From Isoetes taiwanensis (lineage: Eukaryota > Streptophyta > Lycopodiopsida > Isoetales > Isoetaceae), in contig JAJEKV010000081.1 of NCBI GenBank assembly GCA_021234155.1, forward strand, positions 304,467 through 368,466: a stretch of 64,000 nt of DNA. The letters run 5' to 3'. A program made the position numbers and the translations under genes. Numbering within the stretch: position 1 is the stretch's first letter; each line of letters starts with the position of its first letter. Under the pieces are notes generated by a model that saw only the letters and a program-made list of their open reading frames with translations, was not told the origin of the DNA and searched no databases. Of this stretch, positions 54,792 to 64,000 are shown piece after piece.

Positions 54792-57700
54792 ATGGCCGAC
54801 ATGTTAGATGCGTTCGACCCGATCTTCGACAATCCACCTCGACGAAGAAGCAAAAATACTCCTATTGACGGCCATGAAGATTTATTGGAGGAGGCTTAAA
54901 AAAGTATTATATGTAGGGGCAACAAGATCTAGATTGGCAACATCTTTATTGATATTAAACCTTCAAGCCAAATTCAAATGGAGCAACGCCAAATAAGCAT
55001 TACGGCTTTGTTACGTTAGTACACTTGAAATCACCAAGTTAATTGAATTCGTGATTGAATGAATGTATCCGTAAACAAAGACTTCATGCAGGTTATTACA
55101 AGAGAAAATACTTCCACAAGGGAACACTATACCTAGGAGCCGCGATGAAATAAAAAACATATTGGCAAGTAGTGGTTTGGGATACCATAGGATTCATGCT
55201 TGTCCAAATGATGACATGGTATATTATCCAAATGACATCTACAAGGACACAAAAACGTGCCCTAAATGTGGTGCTGCTAGGTACAATGCAGACGCCAAGG
55301 AAAAGACCGTCCCGATAAAGGTGGTTCGCTACTTTCCATTGATCCCGCACGTAAAGTTATTGTTTCGATGTGAGTCTCTAGCTTCGGGCCATGGGTTGGT
55401 GTGTCGCTAATGCGCGTCAAGTGACAATATGCTTCGCGGTGGTTGGTGACCGCAAGCAATGGAAGCATATTGATGAAACATGGCCGAATTTGGAAGTGAG
55501 CCACCTAAATCTCGATTAGGGTCCGGCAACGGATGGCGCTAATCCTTATGGACGCCACCGGCCGCGCATGGTCAACGTGGCCGCTGGTGTTAATCAACTA
55601 CAATCTACCCCATGGTTGCTAATGAAGACTAGCCATTTAATGGTTGTCTTACTAGTACCAGGACCTAAAAAGCCAGATACACTAGATCCATACCTCAAAA
55701 TAGTTATTGATGAACTTTTGGTACTGTGGAGTGTAGGTATTGAAGTTTATGATGTCTCAAGAGAACTCCATGCGAACAAAGATTTACCTTGAGAGCAATC
55801 CCCGATGTGGACAACGAGTGATTGGCCCGGTTTTGTATGAAATCTCCGGACTCCAAGTGTCTGGATATGCTGCATGCCACTTGTGTGGATTTGAACAATT
55901 GAATTCACGCCGGTCAACGGCATTGCACAAGAATGTCTATGCAAACCTCAGGAGATTCCTACCACTTGAAAATCGACTTCGATACGTAGGCCCAAGAGAC
56001 AAACATTGTACTGAAGAACCTCCCAAAAGGTTGACAATGAAAGATTGGGGTAACCAATGGGATGCCGCAAAACAAAAAAAAAAAAGTCATGAGAAGGACA
56101 AACAAGTCGTGGGAATGAAGTGGAAATCATCCTTCTTCCTTCTACCATATTGGACAGAATTGAAGATCCATCATCTTCTTGATCCTATGCATATCTTCAA
56201 AAATGTTTCGTCGTCCATTTGGAGGCACGTCACAGACTTTAAGGACACGACATGCAAATCGTGCGGGAGGATCTACAAGAAGTCGGATCGAAGGCCAAAG
56301 CATGGCTAAATGTAGAAGAAGGAACAAGGCCACATGTCGCATTGATCGTGCCTAGAAAAAGTATGAAGCTCGCTCGAGATGCGATCAAGGCTATAAAGAC
56401 TGACGGGATATATGCATTCGCTATGAATCGTTTTTTCGAATGAAGGGGAGTTAATGGGGTTGAAATCCCAACGATTGGCATAAGATGTTGCGGGTATGCT
56501 TCGCTCATTATCGTTAGTTTACATTGTATGTTACAAGTACTTGAACGCAAAACATAATTGCATTCGACATGTGCGCTTTGTTATGCCTATTGTTCTAAGA
56601 GGTCGCTCTCACGGACGGGTCCACTACATGCAATATGTCTCCTATCGAGTTTTCTAGGTTCGCATGATTTTGAAATCACTTTATTTGACTTGATTTTGAA
56701 CTCTCACAATTTGTTTTTCTTTCCTATTGACATATAGATGGATTACAAAAAAGAGATTCCAACAATAGAAATTGCGCATATGCGAACTAAGGTGGTTGAA
56801 GCATGTTGTATGCTCGAGAAAGAATTCCCAACGAAGTTTCTTAGACATACAAACTCACCTATTAGTTCACTTAGTGGACTAAGTGGAGCTTGCAGTGCAC
56901 AACCAATCCTAGGTGGATGTTTTTCATAGAACGATTTTTAAAGGTCCTCAAGGACTTTGTGCGCCAGAAGGCAAGGCCCGAGGGATGCATGGGTCAAGGT
57001 TGGTTAGCCCGAGAGTCATTATTCTATGTCACCGAAGTTCTTAGCCGATCTACACCCCAATGCTCCACGATTATGGACCGGATGAAGAGAACCCGACTAT
57101 AATTGGAGAAGTTCCTAAGGAAGACCGCCAAAGCAAATTTTTCACAATAGAGGAACAAGTTTAAAGTCAATAAGTTTTCATCTACAACTCCACTCACATG
57201 GAGAAATGGATAAAAAGGTAACGATGAAGCAAAACAAAAAGAGATGATGAGAGAAGACGCTATCGACGAAAAAAGTATCGCAAAACAACCATTTCCGGCC
57301 GATCTACTGTGCTATGCCAAGTGATATAAACAAAATTTGGTTGTCCCAACAACTAGAGGCGGCAAGGGAACGCGGCTTAACATGTTTCTAGTGAAGAATT
57401 GGCATATACTAAAGGCGGTTCCGCTTGTGTAAGTGCAACTTTATATATAGTTATCATTTTCCCTTTGTTATTTTGAACGCTTTGTTTTCTTTCTTTATAG
57501 TATAATTCATATGCATCAATGTGGTCTTCTCGGTGCTCACTTCCCGGCCTAAAAAAGCACGGATGAAGGAAAACGACTTATGATTGTGGCATATCAGCAA
57601 AGTTTAATACAGCTTTGCCGACCGGTAGTGCGCAGACCTAAATCCGGTCCAAGCAATGTTGGAATGGATTGGAACTATTAAGACTATCATTGAGGTCGAT

Positions 57701-57990
57701 GTCGGTGAGCGATTCAAAGCAATGTTGTTTGATGTAGAATGGTTTGATCTTGTATGTATCGGGTGCTCATGCCACGATACGCAAAGATCATAGTGGTTTG
57801 TATTCACTAGATTCGACTCGCCGATATCGCGTGGTCAAGACACGCTCGCGAGGGTTGAGCAATGTGAACAAGTATGTTTACTTAGATTTGATAAATTTTA
57901 TATATGCGAATACTAAATGAGCTAATGTAATAGAGGTTTTGTAGGTCACCTTCATTCCAGATCCTTTGCAAGATACTTGGTGGTTTGTAA
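54792..57990 (+). pseudogene. TNP2-type CACTA transposase with DUF4218 and DUF4216 regions
   Basis: Catalyses excision and integration in autonomous CACTA elements. Pieces in order: 'MADMLDAFDPIFD' start (54792); 'LYVGATRSRL' at about 54910; 'HACPNDDMVYYPNDIYKDTK' with the CPKCGAARY zinc-ribbon-like segment and 'VVRYFPLIPHVKLLFR' (55160-55370); a 'TDGANPYG'-type acidic motif near 55530 and 'LLVPGPKKPDTLDPYLKIVI' (55640-55700), the TNP2 core; 'LPYWTELKIHHLLDPMHIFK' (56140-56205). DUF4218 follows at 56738-57100 ('WMFFIERFLKVLKDFVRQKA'). A DUF4216-like part lies at about 57640-57990 ('MLFDVEWFDL', 'DPLQDTWWFVIP'). Frames shift many times and stops are frequent, so this copy cannot make a transposase. 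Confidence 0.88.
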
Positions 57991-57995
57991 TTCCG

Positions 57996-58319
57996 TAAGG
58001 CTTCGCCCGCCCCCGAGATATTTGAGGGCCAAGAAGAGATGACGATTAATATGGAGGCTAGACTATTTTTATGATATGAGACCACCATTGTTTGAACTTG
58101 CAATTTGTATTAATATTATATTTTTTCACATATGAATAAGAAAATACTTTGACACGATTATTTGTGTATACTATAGGCAACAATAATATTGCAACTTCCA
58201 TAAGCAATTTCTTCCACGCGGGCTCCAACATATGCCACCTAGACACTCTGGACATAAGGGTGAAGTCCAATCGCCTGACTGCCCGAATGGGCTATGTGCT
58301 GGAGATGGATTAGGAATCC
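57996..58319. other. Spacer between transposase and array
   Basis: AT-rich, no gene. The transition to the GC-rich array occurs around 58270-58320. Confidence 0.4.
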
Positions 58320-61300
58320 AGCTGGCAAAAAATCAGAATTTATTTTCGTACAATGCATTAATTGCGAATTTATGAATGTCTTGCCACCCCCAAAGCAGGA
58401 CCGCTCCCCTAACTTCTACTTGCCACATCTAGGGGGAGGCCCTTGGGGCCTCTAATGAAGGCCCAACTCCACTCCGTCCGTTCCCCTTGCCCGTATTCTC
58501 ATGGCCGGGAGGAGGAAAGGCCGGGTAAAAAATCAGAACTTCCGGCCTCGGCCGGGCTTAATTTATGAAGGTCCCAAGTGCAGTCCAGACCAAGTCTCGC
58601 CCCCAAAACGCAAACCCTTCTAGAACCCGCAACCCACATGGGTTTACGTTTTGGAGGCCCTCTCCTTGTCAGATTCGGGCGGGACCTTGCGCCGTGACTT
58701 GACGTGGAGTGGGGGTGTTGACGCCAGAGCACGGACCCTAAAATCCCCCCGGAATTTCCTCTCCCCGAATTTCCTCTCCCCAAGGCCCTGGGGACGGACG
58801 GGCGACCTCCCCTCTCCGGAATCGCGATTTGGCTCTGCCAATGGACTCGATAATGTCGACATTGCCCCACGGGGACCAAGTTCCGCGGGCCGTAAGACCA
58901 CCCGACCTCCAAGAAGCCAAAGTAGCTCACTTCCATCACACTCGTAGTCAATTGGCCTAGGATGTGGATGCGGGATACTGTCGTGGAGGGCATGAGTGTT
59001 TCTTTCTTTTGCAAAACCGACCTTGTAACTTGCTCCCTAGGATAATTTCGTCATTCCTGACGATTTGATTGTGGTCGATTTGCCATTCCGAGCCTCCCGG
59101 TGCCCGAACGACAAGACATCTGCGGTTTCTACAAGGCCGGCCTCGTGACGCCGCCGGTTTTGACAAGTTCTCCGACCGATCTGAATCTTTTGGGCCTTCC
59201 AAGAGGGGCCCCCGAACGGAGGATCCAACGGGCGGGATAGGGGAACCGGCCCGGGAGGGTGGTCATTAGCGCAGCCCCCGGGGGGAGCGCCGCCAGAAGG
59301 GGCTGCCTCGGGAACTTTTTTGATCCCGCCTCTTGGGGTCCGGACTCTCCCCTCTTGTGAGGGATCCCCGCAAGGTCCCCGCCTCGCTTTGACTTGGGGA
59401 AGGGTGCCAGCCTCGGTTGCCCCGCAACGGGCTGCCCCGACCGTTCTAATGCTAACCCTTTGACCTAGACCTTCTCAAAATTTCAAAATTGGGCTGTAGG
59501 CCCGGAGATGGATTAGGAATCCACCGGCAAAAAATCAGAATTTATTTTCGCACAATGCATTAATTGCGAATTTATGAATGTCTTGCCATCGCAAAAGCGC
59601 CCCGACTTCTACTTGCCACATCGGAGGATGACAGGCCCAAACTCGCTCCGCCAGTTCCCCTTGTTCGTATTCTCCGGCTGTAGCTCGGCCGGTCCCAAGT
59701 GCAACAGACCCAGTCTCGCCCCCAAAACGCAAACCCTTCTAGAACCCCGGCAACCCACGGGGTTTACGCTTTGAGGCCCTCTCATTGTCGATTCGGGCGG
59801 GGACCTTGCGCCGTGACTTGACATGGAGTGGGGGTGTTGACGCCAGAGCAAGCACGGACCCTAAAAATCCCCGGAAGCCGCTTGCCCCGAATTTCCTCTC
59901 CCCAAGGCCACGGGACGGGGGCGACCTCCCCCTCTCGGGAATCGCGATTTGGCTCTCGCCAATGGACTCTAACGTCGACATTGCCCACAGGGACCAAGTT
60001 CCCGGGGTGAAGACCACCCAACCTCCAAGAAGCCAAAGTAGCTCACTTCCATCACACTCGCAAATAATTGGCCTAGGGATGTCGATGCGGGATACCGTCG
60101 TGGAGGTCATGAGTGTTTCTTTCTTTTGCAAAACCGACCTTGTAACTTGCTCCCTAGGGTAATTTCGCCATTCCCGACGATTTGGTGTGGTCGATTTGCC
60201 ATTCCGAGCTTCCTGCGTCTCGAACGACAAGACACCGTAGTTTCTACAAGGCCGACCTCGGGGCTTCTGGGTTTGACAAGTTCTCCGGACCGATCTGGAA
60301 TCTTTTAGGCCTTCCCCAAGAGGGACCCCCGAACGGAGGATCCAACGGCCGGATAGGGGAACCGGGCTCGGGAGGGTGGTCATTAGCGGCAGCCCCCGGG
60401 AGCTGCCAGAAGGGCTGCCTCGGGAACTTTTTGGATCCCGCCTCTTGGGGTGGGACTCTCCCCTCTTGTGAGGGATCCCCGCAAGGTCCCGGCCTCGCTT
60501 GACTTGGGGAAGGGTGGGTGCCTCGGTTGCCCCGCGGGCTGCCCCGACCGCTCTAATGCTAACCCTTTGACCTAGACCTTCTCCAGAAAATTCTGAAAAT
60601 TGGGCTGTGGTGCTGGAGATGGATTAGGAATCCAAATGGCAAAAAAATCAGAATTTGTTTTCGTGACAATGCATTAATTGCGAATTTATGAATGTCTTGC
60701 CACAAAAAAGCTCGACTTCTACTTGCCACATCGGGAGGAGGATGTGCCCAAACTCCGGCCCGCCGGGCCCCTTGCTCCAGATTCTTGGCTGCAGCTTCTC
60801 GGCCAGGTCCCAAGTGCAACAGACCAAGTCTCGCCCCCAAAACGCAAACCCTTCTAGGAACCCGGCAACCCACGTGGTTTACGTTTTGAGGCCCTCTCAT
60901 TGTCGATTCGGGCGGGACCTTTGCCGCGGACTTGACATGGAGTGGGGGTATTGACGCCGAGCACGGACCCTAAAATCCCCCGGAAGCCGCTTGCCCCGAA
61001 TTTCCTCTCCCCAAGGCCCGGGGACGGACGGGCACCTCCCCTCCGGACCAAGGATTTGGCTCTCGCCAATGGACTCGTGAACGCCGACATTGCCCCCGGG
61101 ACCAAGTTCGCGGGTCAGAAGACCACCCAACCTCCAAGAAAGCCAAAGTAGCTCACTTCCATCACACTCGCAAACAATTGGCCTAGGATGTCGATGCGGG
61201 GATACCGGGCGTGGAGGTCATGAGTGTTTCTTTCTTTTGCAAAACCGACCTTTGTAACTTGCTCCTAGGGTAATTTCGCTTATTCCGGACGATTTGTGGT

Positions 61301-63208
61301 CGATTTGCCATTCGGGCCTCCCCGCGCTCGAACGACAAGACATCAAGGGTTTCTACAAGGTCGACCTCGTGGGCCCCGCGGTTTGACAAGTTCTCCTGAC
61401 CGACTCGAATCTTTTGGGCCTTCCCGAAGAGGGTCCCCCGAACGGAGGATCCAACGGCCGGATAGGGGGAACCGGCCCGGGAGGGTGGTCATTAGCGCGT
61501 GCCCCGGGAGCCGCCAGAAGGGCTGCCTCGAACTTTTTTTGGATCCCGCCTCTTGGGGTCCGGACTCTCCCCCTCTTGTGAGGGATCCCCCCAAGGTCCT
61601 GGCCTCGCTTGACTTGGGAAGGGTGCAGCTCGGTTGCCCCGCAGCGGGCTGCCCCGACCGCTCTAATGCTAACCCTTTGACCTAGACCTTCTCCTAAAAA
61701 TTTAAAAAATTGGGCTGTGTGCTGGAAATGGATTAGGATTCCAGCTGGCAAAAGATCAGAATTTATTTTTCGCATACAATGCATTAATTGCGAATTTATG
61801 AATGTCTTGCCATCGCAAAAAAGCCCCCTCACTTCTACTTGCCACATCGGGAGGAGGACAGGCCCAAACTCCGGCCCGGTTCCCCTTGCTCCGTGATTCT
61901 CGGTTGCGCCTTCTCGCCAGGTCCCAAGTGCAACAGACCAAGTCTCGCCCCCAAAAATGCAAACCCTTTAGAACCCGGGCAACCCACGGGGTTTACGCTT
62001 TGGAGGCCATCTCCTTATCGGGACGGGCGGGACCTTGCTCGCGGACTTGACGCGGGAGTGGGGGTGTTGATGCGAGCATGGACCCTAAAATCCCCCCGGA
62101 AGTGCTTTTTGCCCCGAATTTCCTCTCCCCAAGGCCCCGGGGACGGGACGGGCGACCTCCCCCTCCGAATCGCGATTTGGCTCGCTAATGGACTCCTAAC
62201 ATCGACATTGCCCCCGGGACCAAGTTCCGCGGGGCCGAAGACCACCCCGACCTCCAAGAAGCCAAAGTAGCTCACTTCCATCACACTCGTAGTCAATTGG
62301 CCTAGGATGTGGATGGATACCGTCGTGGAGGGCATGAGTGTTTTTTTTTTTGCAAAACCGACCTTGTAACTTGCTCCCTAGGGTAATTTCGCCATTCGGA
62401 CGATTTTGGTAGTGGTCGATTTGCCATTCCTGAGCCTCCCGATGCCCCAACGACAAGACATCTGGGTTTCTACAAGGCCGACCTCGGGACGCCGCGGTTT
62501 GACAAGTTCTCCGGACCGATCCTGGAATCTTTTGGGCCTTCCCAAGAGGGGCCTCTCGAACCAAGGATCCAACGGTGGGGATAGGGGAACGGGCTCCGGG
62601 AGGGTGGTCATTAGCGCAGCGGGGGGAGCTGCCAGAAGGGCTGCCTCGGGAACTTTTTGGATCCCCGCCTCTTGGGGTCCGGACTCCCCCCTTTGTGAGG
62701 GATCCCCGCAAGGTCCCCGCCTCGTTTGACTTGGGGAAGGGTGCCACCGGGTTTCCGCAACGGGCTGCCCCGACCATTCTAATGCTAACCCTTTGACCTA
62801 GACCTTCTCCGGGAAAATTTCAAAATTGGGCTGTGTGCTGGAGATGGATTAGGAATCTAGCGCAAAAAAATCAGAATTTATTTTCAGACAATGCATTAAT
62901 TGCTAATTTATGAATGTCTTGCCACCGCAAAAAACGCCCCCGACTTCTACTTGCCACATCGGAGGAGGACAGGCCCAAACTCTGCCCGCCGGTTCCTCTT
63001 GTCCGTATTCTCGACTGTAGCTTTCTGCCAGGTCCCAAGTGCAACAGACCAAGTCTCGCCCCCAAAACGCAAACCCTTCTAGAACCCGCAACCCACGTGG
63101 TTTATGTTTTGGAGGCCTTCTCCTTGTCGATTCGGCGGGACCTTGCTACCGTGACTTGACATGGAGTGGGGATGTTGACGCCCGCAGCACGGACCCTAAA
63201 ATCCCCGA
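58320..63208. repeat. Tandem array of about 1.11-kb units, four full and one truncated
   Basis: Using the marker 'aatcagaattt', units start at about 58333, 59535, 60648, 61756 and 62871 (periods 1202, 1113, 1108, 1115). The last is cut off near 63208. The first unit is longer because it contains an extra piece of about 70-90 bp at 58500-58575. The family is the same as 1807-5832, sharing blocks such as 'gcattaattgcgaattta(t)gaatgtcttgcca', 'gtcccaagtgcaa', 'tcaattggcctagga' and 'tttctttcttttgcaaaaccgacc'. The units are GC-rich and CpG-rich. Long minus-strand ORFs (to 214 codons) change frame between units and are not treated as genes. Confidence 0.9.
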
Positions 63209-64000
63209 GATTCTAATTCTCGTGGAGTCGCCCCCGGCAATGCAGCACCGCTTAGTGACCATGTCACGGGCCAATTTCTCCAAAGAAAGGAATTAGGATA
63301 TACACCATTTATGTTGTCTTTTATCTAAGCCATGCAATGTAATAATATTTTGGCGTTCCACCCTTATCTCCATCTTCAATACTTGACATACTTGGCTTTG
63401 ATCGTCATCATCTAGGCAAGAATCGCTCCATCCTTTTCTTTTCTACTCTTTGGTTTCGATTGTCATCAACTATCTCAAGATTATCTAAGCCATGAGTTAC
63501 ATTCGAGCTCCTAACCCTACCCCAAGAGACGGACCCCATCAACGCAACCAATTGGTCGATATGCGTGAGATTGCACATTCCAATTTGAGCATAGGATCTT
63601 GATTTTGCAATGCTATGTAGATGAGTCCGCTTTTAATCATATGCAAGAGGAGATGTTGCTATTCCCACTTCAATCCAAGACCGAGCCTATCTAACAATAA
63701 CATCCTTAGATTGAATATGAGAATATAAGTATAAGAAATGCTAGAACAAAAGATAACCGATTATAAAGATCCAAAACTTGAACAAAATGCTCAAATATTC
63801 TCAAATACTTATCCAATGTCGCCAAATACTATTATTAGAGTACAAATATCATGCTAAAAATGTCGAGATCGCGGAGGTTGCCTCAAAGGTGAAAGAGGAA
63901 CGACCTCACACTCAATGTCGTCAAGACATCCAATAATGCCTTCAAAGAAATTCAGCTCCCCGCGATATAATTTGCCAACTTCTTCCAAATACCGACGGTC
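63209..64000. other. No recognisable gene after the array
   Basis: AT-rich, with 'ttatctaagccatg' repeated near 63322 and 63483. No CACTA end, no subterminal motif cluster and no coding motif were seen up to the window edge. Confidence 0.4.

Larger units (their letters stand above)
51962..63208 (+). mobile_element. CACTA (En/Spm) element B, right end not found
   Basis: Starts with CACTACAAGGGATC at 51962 after CCT. In order: subterminal CGTCGAT/ATCGACG palindromes, a 110-bp tandem array, a SET-domain-like gene, a TNP2-type transposase gene with DUF4218 and DUF4216 regions, then an array of the 1.1-kb repeat family also present in element A. I could not find TCCCTTGTAGTG downstream, so the right end lies beyond 64000, or the array end at 63208 is a truncation or junction. 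Confidence 0.8.

Noticed and set aside
51962-64000. CRISPR-like interpretation of the regularly spaced repeats in element B
   Set aside because: Units are 110 bp or 1.1 kb of homologous tandem repeats without unique spacers, in a plant transposon.

Overview
This is nuclear DNA of a land plant with a large, transposon-dominated genome. Evidence for a plant: TNP2-type CACTA transposase with DUF4218 and DUF4216 modules, an L1-type LINE with DUF4283-like ORF1 and zf-RVT, a Helitron with plant-style ends, a plant-type thymidine kinase fragment and a cytochrome P450 fragment. I cannot name the species. An HUH element of the kind called Replitrons and a DUF7869 relic make a non-angiosperm (fern, gymnosperm or other early-diverging lineage) my weak preference. 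I see no intact host gene. Nearly everything recognisable is a mobile element, usually broken and often nested.

Layout. 1-6424 is the right part of a CACTA element (A), ending in a CACTA terminal repeat and carrying a four-unit array of about 1.12 kb repeats. 6.4-12.2 kb is low-information DNA with a P450 fragment, a solo LTR with a perfect 5-bp target duplication, and a few exon-like pieces. 12.25-12.58 kb holds two small inverted-repeat elements. 12.72-17.51 kb is copy 1 of a Replitron-like element: an HUH endonuclease ORF, a second uncharacterised ORF and a 3' hairpin. It is interrupted by a 2402-bp Helitron that captured thymidine kinase exons. 18.05-20.73 kb is a 5'-truncated non-LTR retrotransposon. 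26.6-28.6 kb is a DUF7869 pseudogene. 28.9 kb has a short ORF whose start resembles the histone H3 tail. 29.24-32.7 kb is part of an LTR element with no visible pol and a coiled-coil ORF. 33.50-42.54 kb is copy 2 of the Replitron-like element, interrupted by a 6.6-kb L1-type LINE. 44.3-51.4 kb is bounded by 75-bp inverted repeats. From 51962 to at least 63.2 kb is a second CACTA element (B): terminal repeat, subterminal repeats, a 110-bp tandem array, a SET-domain-like gene, a TNP2 transposase gene and a five-unit array of the same 1.1-kb repeat family found in element A.

How the parts relate. The two Replitron-like copies act as empty-site controls for each other. Copy 2 shows where the Helitron entered copy 1. 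Copy 1 shows where the LINE entered copy 2 and that 48 bp of target are absent there. Both copies keep the HUH and YxxK motifs of a single-tyrosine HUH nuclease and have no visible helicase. Both are followed by the same second ORF of unknown function. The two CACTA elements share their terminal 13 bp and the 1.1-kb repeat family but have different subterminal motifs.

The strongest candidates for something new are the two-gene Replitron-like element, the SET-like gene inside CACTA element B, and the large-unit arrays carried by CACTA elements.
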